Shown piece after piece: positions 44,962 through 56,619 of a stretch of 64,000 nt of DNA. Within the stretch, counting starts at the first letter, position 1. Each line of letters opens with the position of its first letter. The stretch covers positions 10,726,001 to 10,790,000 of the forward strand of contig JAPNXP010000002.1 of the NCBI GenBank assembly GCA_028753945.1, written 5' to 3'. Position numbers and translations under genes: made by a program. The notes beneath the pieces are model-generated. The model did no database searches, was not told the origin of the DNA, and worked only from the letters and a program-made list of their open reading frames with translations. The stretch comes from Hexactinellida sp. DTS-2022. Lineage: Eukaryota > Porifera > Hexactinellida.

Positions 44962-45369
44962 TATTACCAAAATATTTACTTATGTTACTTATTGTGCCCA
45001 AAGTACATAATGTATAATATTAATGTACAAATTATATAACGCTTTAGCATATGCAACTATATCCTACTATATACGTAGTCTAGATTCTATAAAGTAGTTT
45101 AGTGTATATTCACCATATTTATCAATAGTTAAATATTTGGTGGCCCGCACACCTATAAGAAAGGGGTTTTTGGCCCGCACTCAAATATAATTGGCGACCC
45201 CTGGTCTAAAGTAATATTATTTAATTAACGAATTACTGCATCAAAAGTTCTTAACATTATCTAAATACCAAAGTTACCAGAACTAATTTATCTTACGAAA
45301 TAATGTCTAAAGCATTAATTATTTAATTAACTAATCTATCTTAGATATACGTACTCGGTATCGAATCAA

Positions 45370-45790
45370 GAAACGCACAAGCAATAAACAACTCTTTCTA
45401 TACTTCTACCTACTGGGTATCGAGTCCAACAAAAGCACAAGAAACAACACTATATCTATACAACTGCATGTCAAATATAAGCACACCGGTTATAATAACA
45501 TACCGGATATTAGAACACTCTATTGGTAAACGGTTGCCATATACCCCTATATAATTTATGCCAGGTTATAAGAATCATATTATATATGGAGCTTCCGAAA
45601 ATGTTCTTATAACCGGCATCCACTGTACTTCTATCAACTGGAAATCGAGTCAACAAAAGCACAATAAACAACAATATATCTCTATACTTCTATCTACTTG
45701 GTATCGAGTCAACAAAAGCACAAGAAACAACACTAACTATACTTATATCTACTGGGAATCGAGTCAACAAAGCCTACTGGACAACAGATT
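45370..45790. repeat. 57-bp tandem repeat (CTACTGGGTATCGAGTCAAC)
   Basis: About five units of some 57 bases contain ACTTCTATCTACTGGGTATC and AAAAGCACAAGAAACAACAC. One Tigger-like MITE interrupts the array. Single units are also found at 41816 and, diverged, at 46690. Confidence 0.85.
45461..45625. mobile_element. 165-bp Tigger-like MITE inside the tandem array
   Basis: The right end is GGTTATAAGAAC-type (inverted CAGTGGATGCCGGTTATAAG) and the left end a diverged version with CCGGTTATAATAAC. TA is on both sides (45459-45460 and 45626-45627). Removing it restores the 57-bp repeat. Confidence 0.75.
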
Positions 45791-46111
45791 AACTAGCATG
45801 ATTTCAATTACAATTTGCGTATTCTACGGAAAGGTTGACCGACTACAATATAAAACTATTGTTAAGACTGCCTTTTTTCAAATTCCAACTTCATTTTACA
45901 ATAAGGTTTGTTCTTTTTTGTATTTTATTGTGCATTTCCTAAATTTTAAGATACTAGATATAAATTCCTACTTAGTTACAAAAAATTATATAGGTCATTG
46001 AATTTTAACGTTATTGCTAACTTCCATTCAAATTAACTTGCGTTTAAGGATCTAAAACATATAAATATAATCCATCTGAAACAACGTAGTATAATTCGAA
46101 ATACTAACTAC

Positions 46112-46489
46112 ATGATGGATACTACCACCTCAGACCCTAACCTTACTACCATTCCAAACCCTAACCTTATATCCAGCCCAAATGCTAATCCTATCACCAG
46201 CCCAAATGCTAACCCTATCACCAGCCCAAATGCTAACCCTACCACCAGCCCAAATGCTAACCCTACCACCAGCTCAGAGTCTGCCAAGAAAATGAAAAAC
46301 AGGAATAGAGGCAGGAGAGGGGAGGCTACTATTGATCAACAATTGGTATTTAGAATACTCAATGTGTTGGACAAGGTGATCAAGGTAATTACAATATGTC
46401 ATTGTAATTATTATGGTATTTATTTTTTCTTTCTCCTATTTTAGCCCAAACAGTTTAAGAAGAAAAAGAGAACCATTAAGAAAGTGTAA
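46112..46489 (+). CDS. Small spliced gene, repeat-containing basic protein of unknown function
   Basis: Exon 1 (46112-46384) encodes 91 residues: MMDTTTSDPNLTTI, then a run of an eight-residue repeat SPNANPxT (four good copies, 24-base units at about 46175-46270), then SSESAKKMKNRNRGRRGE and a hydrophobic heptad-like stretch LVFRILNVLDKVIK. A 60-nt intron (46385-46444) has GTAATT at the 5' site and a TTTTTTCTTTCTCCTATTTTAG 3' site. Exon 2 (46445-46489) adds PKQFKKKKRTIKKV and a stop in the same phase, giving 105 residues. The very basic tail suggests nucleic-acid binding or a nuclear signal; that is inference. It matches no family I know and has no transposon signature. It is the best candidate in the window for a host gene, though small and unsupported by transcripts. 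Confidence 0.5.
46385..46444 (+). other. 60-nt GT-AG intron of the small gene
   Basis: The donor is AAG followed by GTAATT. A pyrimidine-rich tract precedes TTTTAG. The intron is phase 0, and reading through it gives a stop-terminated hydrophobic tail unlike the rest of the protein. Confidence 0.6.
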
Positions 46490-47690
46490 ATAATTTAAAT
46501 AGTAATAATTAACATGATTTATTATAAGATTAATGAATCAGTATGAATCAGGCAATGAATCAATAATGAATCAGTAGTGGAATTTGCACAATTATAATTT
46601 TTAGATTAGAGGGATAATAAGTACATAATTTGATTGAATATATAATTTACAAACTTTGTATGTATATTCAAGCTAGAATCTCCTAAAGGTCTAATCTACT
46701 GTGTATCAAGTCATCAAATACACAAGCTACAGGACTCTCTGTCTATCATAGTTTTGATTAACCGTACACGGCCCAGCTGTTACAACGTGTAACAACACTA
46801 TTTTATTGTTTTTGGAGGGCCAATATTGCCTAAATCGTTGGAATTTCAAAGATTTAGACATGGTTTTTCCTTCTTGTTCTTTTGGTCAACTTAAATTTTA
46901 TTTTTCCAGAAACTGTTTTGGACCATGGATGAGCTTCATCCATCTGATCCATGGTCCAATAATATATATTTGCAAATACCTAGAATGGAGCACAAATCGT
47001 TCGAAAGAAATCAGAATGCATAATAGGCTATGGTGAATCGAAATGCACAAAGGAATTGTATTTTAAATGAACTTTTGACGTGGTTATTTGGGTATTGATT
47101 TTGAGTGTAATCCATGGTCAAAAACACATATAAAAACATGTTTGCATTTACAGAGTTGATTGAAGAAACTACAATACACACAGGGCTATTTTTTGGTATA
47201 TATGTGTATTTTGGATCTGGCTCGGACCAGTTCGAGTTATGAAAAAAAAATCACACTTACCAAGGAATTTTGACGTCATTGGCACATTTTTGAAAGTGTG
47301 AAAATCCACCTAATGTATCATAACTCGCACTCCATGAGAGATTGAAATGTGAAAATTTAATACAATGTGTATACTAATGGTGCCTACCTATCCCCCAAAT
47401 CACGAATTTGCTACTTATTTTCTAATTATTGCGTCATCATGTTGATACAAAAAACCCCAAAAAAGTTTTTCTCCTTCGCAATTCACGAAGTTTCGAGTAC
47501 AAAAGACAACAACCCGCGAAGCGGTTGTTGGGTAGATGCACACGTCGCAAAGCGACCAAGCAAGCGTAGCGTGTTAGTTTTATTTATTAAAAAACATCTT
47601 TGTCTTCTTCATCATTCATTTTGAAAAATTTATTTTGTTGTTTTTCAGCATGTACATTATATATTTACAATATTTACAATTACTTTATGA
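46490..47690. other. AT-rich DNA with two small hairpins
   Basis: TTGGACCATGGAT at 46917 and ATCCATGGTCCAA at 46946 form a 13-bp hairpin. At 47515-47575 a GC patch holds GCGAAGCGG and GTCGCAAAGCGAC motifs like 27730-27800. No gene recognised. Confidence 0.4.
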
Positions 47691-47695
47691 GAATG

Positions 47696-47841
47696 TTTAT
47701 ATAGAGCTCAGCTCTAATAAAGCTCAGATTTTTTCCCATACTAAAAGCCCAGGCTTACTTTCTGAAGGTCAATTTTGAAAACTTGGAAAAATTGACTTTT
47801 CTCAGTTCCTGAATTCACAAAAAATCTGAGCTCTATATAAA
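47696..47841. mobile_element. Small TIR element (TTTATATAGAGCTCAG)
   Basis: TTTATATAGAGCTCAG at the left and its inverse at the right enclose about 115 bases. The left end also has a 16-base internal duplication. No target duplication is clear. Confidence 0.65.
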
Positions 47842-47849
47842 TTATTTAC

Positions 47850-48870
47850 TTTATTTACATTATATGTACTATTTACAATTACTATATTTACATTATGTGC
47901 ACTATTTACCTTTATATTTCATTTATTTCTTCACCATCAACAAGGACTCAACGATCATTTGCCTCAAAAACATGCTCTACGAGCAAAATCTTATTACACA
48001 GGCCATGTAGAGGATGGTTGGCATACTAGAATCGTGGAAGGTGGAAAATGGAAGAGTTGGAGGGTTGGAGGGATAAAACTGAAAAGAGTACCGAGGAGAT
48101 GGAAGGGTGGAAGGAGGCGACGGACAAGAAAACAGAAGAAATGATGAATCTGATAATGACCTTGGGGAACCACATATACTAGCTCTAAATCAAATTGAGG
48201 AGAAGTGACATTAGATTGGCGGCTTGGAAGAGGTGGAGGGGCACTTTGTAAATAGGATACATCTTTAGTAGTTCCTTTAGTAGTTCTTTTGGTATACATC
48301 ATTCACTATTCGTGGATGAAAAAATTTATAAACGGTAATACTCTGAATAAACGCCAGGTCAATAAAGATGGTCAATGATCGGCATTGGACTCACGCCTGT
48401 TCATATTAACAACGCCTAATCAGGCCTATTGATTGTGGCAGGGTCCATCGCCCGTGATTCAATGACACGAGCTGCAAGTAATTTAGCTGTAAAATTTGGC
48501 AAATATGGATATGTTCTAATCCATGAAGTTGGTTCCTTCGAGGGCGCGTACCAGAAAGGATCTAACAGAGGGGCGGGCGGTCACTCTAGGTATGTTTTGG
48601 ATTCTTGGAACTATAATTTGGATGTTCCATCACATGATTGCTTTATCAAAGGTTTCCCATCATGTAATATCTAGCACAACTAAGATTAATTGAATTTCTA
48701 TATATCCTTTCAATATCAATATGCTATTATACATTTTCAACACTTTCAATTTACTATCCATTACTCATTTCAATTTTCAGATTATCCATAACTCATTCAA
48801 TTTATAATTATATTTTATTTCCTTTGATGCTACCTATTATAATGCAATTTCCATCCTCTACCTATAATTA
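47850..48870. other. Purine-rich and AT-rich DNA, weak coding signals
   Basis: Between 48000 and 48250 a purine-rich stretch gives a basic low-complexity frame (to 48144). A second frame at 48429-48674 has no recognised domain. Either could be an exon of an unknown gene; neither shows clear splice sites. Confidence 0.3.
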
Positions 48871-48877
48871 GAACACA

Positions 48878-49305
48878 ATGGATCTTGAAATGTTCAATGA
48901 GTTGGCGAACAAGGTTGAGATGCTGAAAGGGGAGATTGCTAGAGCGGCGGTAGAAAGGTCCACAATGCTGCTGATGCTTCGCGTATGCGAGCGAAAATAT
49001 TCTCTCTGGAGGAAGAAGTGCGTGGAGCACGAGAACGTAAAGAAGCAATTTTGGTGAGGTTTGACTCTTCTGAGAGAAGATTAGAAGAGAGGAGGCGTTG
49101 GGAACGGAGTTATCAGAGAAGAGAGGTGCAAGCGGAGGCAGCATCAAGAATTTGCGAGGAGAGGGTGATTGTTGCATTGCGGTGGGAAGCCGAAGCTCGC
49201 CGTAGAGCGGAGGAATGGAGAAAAGAAATTGAGAGGCGGGAGGCAAAGGAAATTGCTGTCGGCACAGGTGTAATTTTAGATTTTTCAGTTAAATATTGGA
49301 ATTAA
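48878..49305 (+). pseudogene. Coiled-coil protein gene, frameshifted
   Basis: The ATG at 48878 opens a frame reading MDLEMFNELANKVEMLKGEI with regular heptads. Near 48960 the coiled coil continues in the next frame (MRAKIFSLEEEVRGARERKE from 48985) with highly charged Arg/Glu heptads to about residue 85 of that frame. One missing or extra base, or an unrecognised short intron, would join them. The last 20 codons run into the tandem repeat at 49247. No family was recognised; charged coiled coils are found in many unrelated proteins. Confidence 0.45.
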
Positions 49306-49580
49306 TATGGGAATAATTGCTAATATAAAAGAAATTGCTGCCGGAACAGGTGTAATTTTATAATTTGGTAGTTCAATATAGGTATTTATATAGAAATAAT
49401 TGATAATACAAAGGAAATTGTTGTCGGCACTGGTGTAATTTTAGATTTTGGTTGTTCAATATAGTGATTTATATAGGAATAATTGCTAATACAAAGAAAA
49501 TTGCTGTCGGCAAGGTGTAATTTTAGATTTTTCAGTTCAATATTGGAATTTATATGGGGATAATTGCTAATCCAAAGGGA
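49247..49580. repeat. 82-bp tandem repeat, four copies
   Basis: Units start GAAATTGCTGTCGGCACAGG and recur at about 49256, 49337, 49421 and 49503. The first unit overlaps the end of the coiled-coil frame, as if the array grew from the 3' end of that gene. Confidence 0.9.
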
Positions 49581-49589
49581 AATGGTCAC

Positions 49590-50764
49590 TATTTAATGCG
49601 CTGGGCCGTGGTTATTGGGGTGGGGATTGGAATCCCAATATTGCTCCTGACAATCGTGGGGGTTAAGTCACTTTGGTGGTGGGTGAGCGGATAAACCCAA
49701 TGGGGGAGGGAGGACGGAAGTGGCGGTGGAGGTGGAAGTGGCGGTGGCTGTGGCTAATTCAGTGCAATACACAAAGTGAGTTAGAATTTGATTGATCAAT
49801 GGGATTATACTGGTTTTACCTCCTTATACTTTTTCCTAAAAATCTATGTTCGTTTTTCAAAAGCCTATATCTCAAAAGTAAAATTTTCAAATTTTGGGGG
49901 GATGTCAGTTTGTCAATTTAGCACGTGGAATCAAAAACTCAACGGTTTCGGATTGATCTTGTGAAGATACTTCTTATGAGTGCCGCGATTTATTCTAAGA
50001 TGATAGTTCTTCTGTTTTCAGGATTTTGGATCAGGAAATCTTCATTTGAAAGTCGACCTCACACAAAACTATTTGAAATCCATAAAAATGTAGATATCCA
50101 GAATCCCTAAACTCATAATGTTTATTTCCCATACCCAAATAATACATTTCACACCTCTAAATGTTCAAAATCACTGAGTTCTATTTTTTATGACATCATA
50201 GAAATATAAGCTAACTTTGGTATCCTGTATCTCATAAATTAAAAGACCTAGAGGTTAGCTATAAACGGCTAAGTATTTGGTAACCAAGATTTCCCATACC
50301 CAAATATTACATTTTGCTCCTTTATCCCATCAAATCACAGTTTCATTATTTACATGTGTCTATGCGCTATTTGATATTTTTGAAACTCGACGTGCTAGAT
50401 TTTAATTCTAAAAGGCTAAATGCTTGACTAACCCTATTTTCCATACCCACTTATTCTCCTGCCACTCTTTTTGGCCCTGTCTATAAGGCCGCTACCAGTT
50501 CACAACTATTTATTTGTTGTAGCACACATTCCAATAAATGTACTAGTTTCTAGTATTTTTGTTTAGTTATAGTTCTGACATCCTATTAGCTAGGGAAATA
50601 CGTCATCTGTTTCATCCAATTCATTATATATTGTTACCACATTGTCACATCACAACTCTGTATATGCCACCTTGTCTAGTAGTAGTAATCAGGTGTTTAT
50701 TTAGGTGCCAGCCAGGCAGGCATCGGTTGAGGTGAAAAAGTGCCTAGCTGCACTTGATTTCGTG
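49590..50764. other. Unassigned DNA with a GGTGGAAGTGGCG patch
   Basis: A short GGTGG/GGCGG-rich patch is at 49690-49755. The remainder is AT-rich with no recognised feature up to the palindrome boundary. Confidence 0.4.
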
Positions 50765-53700
50765 TCAGGGGTCTGTCCAGACATCGTGGATAAATCCCTG
50801 TTTGAGTTCCGTACAAATTTTAGATCCTCCATATAATGTCGCATCATTGAAATATACCGAATATGTATTATGGCTGATAACTTTAGGGTGCCGTAGAATT
50901 TTTACCTTCCATGATAAAGTGCCGGCCAATAAAATGCTGGATAAACCTCTGGTTGGAACCCACCGAACATTACATTTTCTCTTCATTTCTCTTTACATAT
51001 ATTATTTCAATTCGATTACACACAAATATACAATACAGCTCAATACTCTGAAGCTGTTTATCTGTCTGAATGCGTGTTATTTTTGTTATTATACGCTATA
51101 CATATTTATATTTGCTTTGACTCGACATGAAGCTTTACTATGGAATGTTGCTACGCATATTTCTTTGATTGGGACGCCAAGGGCTAACTGTAACGGGCAG
51201 TTGGTTATGTTGGGATACGCTAAGCTACTCGTCCTGAGTTCATCTGCAGCGAGAGTTAGAGTACACTAATTTCATAACCACAGCCATGTTTCAGATGCTC
51301 AATTCAGTATTGGTCGATGACTAACGCTTTATATATTGTCAAATAAAAGTTTGACCTGTGTCTTGAGTTGTTACGACTGATGTACTTGTGCTCATCCGAA
51401 GTTATCCAGAATGATTCTTGCAATGTACTGACTGCTCTTGAAAGTTGAAAAGGTTACTATTATCTGCGAATCGCATGTAAGTGTGTAAAAATATGTAATT
51501 AATTTCCATATACTTAGGATTGAAATCTATACGGCGTTACCATTTAGCACTTACAATAACATTATATAGAAATTATCCAAATTCGTTTGGTTAGTAATCA
51601 CTATCTTCCACTAATTGTGTTTGTTTTTCGTAAACGTAACACATTTTGAAGTTTCCCTTCCTATCCTATCCTATCCTATCCTATCCGACTCGTCCTGTTA
51701 GTGATAACTTATTAATTCACTTATCACCCTGCTATATGACTAATCTAGCTATTGAATACCGCGTCAATATACTAGGAATTGTGTGTGAATAGCGTGGCAA
51801 TTCCAATTGGGATCTACGTATCCAACCATGGTCTGTTTGATCATTTGATGAATTTCATAAGTTAGCAAAATTGTTTTGGCATATTTCCTTGAGCTGATAA
51901 TTCTTCGTAATAATTGCTTGTTACAAGCTATAATGTAACTCAACAGCTCTAATGGCCAGCAAACTCTCTTTGTGCCAAGCATAGTTTCGAAATTATCTAA
52001 TTTCAACACATTGACAAATTAGTAATTCAATTGGTTTATCGTCTTCGTTTCACTTAGAAGTGTTTTTACTTGTTTTTGTATTTAGATAGACTGTTTAGGA
52101 GTTTTCATTGGGAGAGAGTCTCTACTTCATTGACCCTCTACCCACTACTGAGTACTCCTTCTCTTACTTTACGTTCCAGAATGACCAAGCTACCTAGCAA
52201 CGAACAGTGTTTATACACATAATATATGTCATTGTTTTGTAAATATCTGCTGAATTATTCTATTATATCAATTGCAATCAATTGTTATTTCGAACAATAC
52301 AATATCCTATGTTGCTGGGAACCCAGATGCAAGCTGTGGTGTGCCTCTAAGCGTGTGTCGCGCGCTTCTAGATAAACCATTGATCCCGTAATGGGGCCAT
52401 TTATCTGTTGTAGACATTGCTTATATCAATCAAGAATTGGCAGACAATGAAATGAAGTCAGCCGGATACTTGTGTGAGAATCATGACACCATAGATCTAA
52501 GATTCACGCAGTGTCTCCACTGGATAAGGTTTCAGCCAACCATAGGCTGATGAAGTATATCATATATTAATGAATGCTATAGACATCTTGTAGTACTTAT
52601 TGCATTATTGGATTGGATTATTATCTTGTGACTTGTATTTCATTATTTTTGATTCATATTGAAAATACTCTTCATTAAAATACTTTCTGTGAAATACATT
52701 ACAATTACAATAGTTACACATCTAGCCAGGTATTTCATGTTTGAACGTAACTGAGGCTAATATGTATGGAGAGCCTTTTATGGCCCGGATCAAGTGGCTT
52801 TTTGAAAGTTATGTTTGCTAATATATAAATGGAACGAATGCAGCATACATAAACTTTTGTGTGGTTGCGAATGCTACCAAATGGCTATTATTATCCCAAA
52901 TTATTTACTCTCTGTCTCCATTTCTAATCGATCTACTATATGTGTTTGGAATCAGTTACTGAGTGTATAGCAGTCTCCCTATAATTTCCGGGGAGCTTAC
53001 TTCCCAACTCGGACTCTACCTCATATTCTGGAAATGAACATTTCCAAACGCATTTATCCGGAAGTTTAGGTAAATGAGCATTTTCCGTGGACACCGCCGA
53101 AACCCTTATAGGAAATACTGTAAAACTGTATGCCAATTATCAGGCCATATTATATATTCATGTCATATGTAATAATAGACAGCACAATGAATTGGTACAT
53201 GTTACATTCCTCTATCGAAATACATTGTAATACTAATATTCAATAAGATTGATTGGCCTGTCTGCTGGTAAATACACAGATATTTCGTGGGTGTTTCGTG
53301 CTCGAAGTTCGTCTCTCTCTTTGAAGGTGAGCTTCTTGTGGCCCCATCGGAGATTCCTTCCGTATAGCTTCACATAATGCTTGTAGGCCTTATATTCCTC
53401 CATGCCAAACTCCTCCACCAGGTCTTGGTCTGTAGATTGGTGGAACAGCTCCAGATATACTTAATACTTCACAGATGGTTGGATATTTCGCAAAAGCTAA
53501 ACCCACAACCCAAACCAAACAACCCCTTTAGAAATACAATAATACTATCAAAACATAATATACAGTTACCGTATACATCATGTAATAATTTTGTACATTA
53601 TTATCAAGTTATCATTCAATAATTTCATCCTGGCAAACATTGTAATTTTCATATCATATAATTCAATACAACCTACAAGTGGTTACACACGAGTCAAGTA

Positions 53701-56069
53701 TAATATACACAACGAGTACGTACAAGTAGAATCCACACACAAGTATATATCAACAACACGAGTACAAGTATAATTAACACACACACACATGTATATTTCA
53801 TCTGGTCAGGTAGGGAGCCCTAAAATACTAGTAGAAATCATAACTTGTTGGATCCGGTTCACTATCACTCCTGACACTATGTCTGGTGGGGGATTCGCCT
53901 CGGATTCAGGACAGATGAGTAGATTTTCTTCTCCTCCAGACGTCTTATCTGTGTTATGCAGCAGTAAGAGACGATGCAGGTGTTGTCTGCCGCACTCGTA
54001 GCAATATATTTGTTTGCATGCCATACAAGCAGTGCGTTGTGAAGTTTTACAAGTGCAACATCTTCCTTTATCGCAATTAAACTCTGGTTTCAGATTTTTA
54101 ATTGGTTGTATTTGGTGCTGAGTGATCATTTCCAGAGACTACATCGGCAGTATCAGCTTGGCTCCTGGGACGGATGGTGTCTTTACTCGAGACGTATAAC
54201 TGCCGCAAAGTGATAGAATGACAGATTCCTTGAACCAGGCGAGTGTATAGCGTTTTTTTTCTGCCTGGTTCCACTCACCCCTAGCATCGATGGCTGCTTT
54301 GAAGAGGATCCATGCATTTACAAGGGCAGAATCAAGCACATGAAAGAATACTTTGAGGTGGCCGCGTTTTGATGTTAGTGAAATGGCATGGTGGCCTACA
54401 AGGCGGTCGTGTTTGTCGACTCCTCCCATACGGTGGTTATGCGCTTTGAGAATAGGCGGGCTGGCTATAAGTCTCCTGGTGTATTGCTTGTTAGCGTCTC
54501 GAATGTTCTTCATACGACATTGGTTGTGTGGTGAATTTGGGATAGCTGGTAGGCAGTTGGTAATGAAGACGACTTTTTTATCTTCGGTTCGATACTTCTT
54601 ATCCATCCAGATGAGTAGACATACAGGTTCTTCCGCATGCAGATATTCATCAGGGCCTTGTCCTTCTCTGGGAAGGAAGGTAATGTTAGCCTTGCAGTTG
54701 AACCACTTATATGCCCATGTGAGTGGATGCATATTACTGACGAGATAATCCAGATCATGGGGTAGTGTGGTGAGCGATGAGGTACCAACCATGCCAGTTT
54801 GTCGAGAGCTCAGATAGGCTGCTAAATCGAGGTGAGAGAAGAATCTGTCACAATATACGACATGACCTTTATTGAGGTAAGGCTGTGTCAGCTGTAGCAC
54901 AACATCCCGTCCCCCTACCGATTCAACTGTGCTGCCGAGGTAGATGTTCTGTGTGAGGGAGTATCCACAACAGGCGCAGCAGATGGCCCAGAGTTTGATG
55001 CCATACTTGTGTGGCTTAGCTTTAATGTACTGGCGAAGGACACTCCTACCATAAAACTTCACCATCATCTCGTCAATGGAGAGTGCTCTAGCCGGTATTA
55101 GTAGGGATGCTGAGGTTTTATTCACAGCTGTGAGTAGATTACCGAGTTTGGCCTCAAAGCGTTGTGCTGTTTTGAGTGTCTGTGGTATTTGATCGTTGTT
55201 GGCAAAGTGTAACATAGTAAAGAGCTCTTGGAAACGATCACGGGTAGTATGGGCTCTGAAATGTGGGAGGTAGAATATCTTCGAATCAGTGAAATAAGTT
55301 CGGCGATTGGGCATTTTCACTAGCGAAGTCCACATGAGGAGCCCGATAAAACAACGAATTTCTTGGTAGGTAGGTTTGTTCCAAGTCAGTTTCTTCAGTT
55401 GTTGCCTGTATACTAGCGTTTGTTGGAGAATGTTATTGAATACGTATGGACGGAATAGTGCATCAAAAAAGTCGATTGGTTCAAAACACTGGAGGAGATG
55501 ACTAGCCTGTGGTGATAGTGAATGCTGCTGCGGCGGTGGATTAGTGTGAAGTGGCTCGATTGGCTCTGGAATAGCCTGCGGCACTTTCTGGAACTTATCC
55601 ACTGGAATCCTGTCGACACGTAATGCATTCTCATAGGGTTCCTTATAGAAGGGCAATGATTCAAGTTGTTGTAGGGATTTTACAGGGTTGCCAGTGTGAA
55701 GAGCATGTTGCGAGTCCCATATTCGCGGGTAGAATCGTTCAATGGGTGTCTGGATCTTGTTCAGAGCTCTTCGATAACTAAGCTTTGCTTGTTGTGACTG
55801 TGTTTCACCATTCGCATCTATTGCATAAACATAGAGATCGGTGCGTACCAGCCCAGATTGTGATGCATAGTTCAGATCGGGAGTAAAGATGTTCCGTTTC
55901 TCCCATTCTTTTGATGATGATTTATTTCCAAAGTAATTAGGAAGCTGTTCTCTTGGGTCCAGTTTAGGCCGGTAAAGGTCGGGTGGTGGTGTTGGTGGTA
56001 GGGTGGTAGGATCACTGTTTGCATCACCGATGTAAGTGATATATGTAAAGGGTTGCGTTTGTTTGGAAA
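50765..56069. repeat. Left arm of the large palindrome
   Basis: Position x pairs with 114532-x in the right arm along the whole length. I compared several segments by eye: the inner parts, including the transposase, are identical, while 50765-51220 has scattered differences and the right arm has an extra 14 bases near its outer end. It contains the left piggyBac copy (53806-56069), a (TATCC)n run at 51659-51686 and non-coding AT-rich DNA. Confidence 0.97.
51659..51686. repeat. (TATCC)n microsatellite
   Basis: Five to six TATCC units, mirrored as GGATA in the right arm at 62846-62873. Confidence 0.9.
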
Positions 56070-56610
56070 ATGGGTTGTAGTTCCGGGAACCTGTTTTACT
56101 TCTCTCGATGTGGGTGGAGTAGATTATCGCTTTCCCTTAGCATGCTGGGTAGAGACCTCTAGTGGTGAAGGAAAGATAAACTTTTGGGGAAAGTTGCCTG
56201 TATCTGGCTCTGTAGATGGTGTTGCTGGAGACTGTATCTGCAATTCCGGCAGGAAGACATCTGCTAATTGCGTCGCAAGACTGGGAAGGGGTATGTCCGT
56301 TGTAGATATGTCGTGTGTGCTAGGCGTGAGGGGTGTTGTGAGAATGCCATACAAATCAGTATCTTCCTCATCTTCATAGAGGAATTCGTCATTTGATTGG
56401 TATACATCTTGTATGTGAGAGATGGATAGAAGTGGGACATCATCCCTGATCGCTTCCTCAGCTTCCAGCTCCCAATTGAATGTGTTGGCTGTTCTGATCT
56501 ATTTTCCATGAATTGCTTCAATTTGCGAGGGAATAAACTTTCCAAGTAAATATCTAGCTTGAGTTGGCGTTGGAATAGTTATATGAGCTGCTTCACCAGT
56601 GCCCTTATAT
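53806..56610 (-). pseudogene. piggyBac transposase, left copy (with N-terminal region)
   Basis: The minus-strand frame open from about 56100 to 54139 is the piggyBac core and is identical to the right copy: SIDEMMVKFYG, VVYCDRFFSH and MGGVDKHDRL carry the three catalytic Asp. After a TAG at 54139-54141 the same frame continues through a cysteine-rich finger (RCCTCKTSQRTACMACKQIY, then CYECGRQH) to 53806. Upstream, beyond the palindrome arm, this copy keeps an acidic N-terminal region (FLYEDEEDTDLYGIL near 56355) and an earlier segment (TQARYLLGKFIPSQIEAIHG) separated by an in-frame TAG near 56508. A frame change near 56110-56150 links the acidic region to the core. The enzyme excises and inserts elements at TTAA. 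Two stops and a frame change mean it is inactive unless introns or readthrough intervene. Piggybac terminal repeats were not located. Confidence 0.9.
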
Positions 56611-56619
56611 TATATACTA

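Larger units (their letters stand above)
42783..45203. mobile_element. hAT-type element with target duplication GTCTAAAG, holding a nested stack
   Basis: The right terminus is CAGGGGTCGCCAATTATA (inverted) and the left TGGGGTCTGCAAATGG, both followed inwards by GGCCCGC motifs, as in Charlie-like hAT elements. GTCTAAAG flanks both sides (42775-42782 and 45204-45211). Its own DNA is only about 90 bases on the left and some 240 on the right. The rest is younger insertions. Confidence 0.85.
42530..45345. repeat. 102-104 bp tandem repeat, split by a nested insertion
   Basis: The unit containing ACTGCATCAAAAGTTCTTAA and CTTACGAAATAATGTCTAAAG is present about two and a half times at 42530-42782 and resumes at 45204-45345 for about one and a half units. 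The break is the exact target site of the element at 42783-45203, which confirms that boundary independently. Confidence 0.9.

Noticed and set aside
50754-51269. 171-codon frame at the outer end of the left arm
   Set aside because: It is mirrored only partly at 63389-63730, has no domain, and in the mirror the frame differs at the start and end. AT-rich chance frame.
52521-52560. Second hammerhead-like motif (GGTTTC and CTGATGA) in the palindrome arm
   Set aside because: The motifs are in the wrong order on either strand for a hammerhead: no GAAA follows CTGATGA and no CTGATGA precedes GAAAC.
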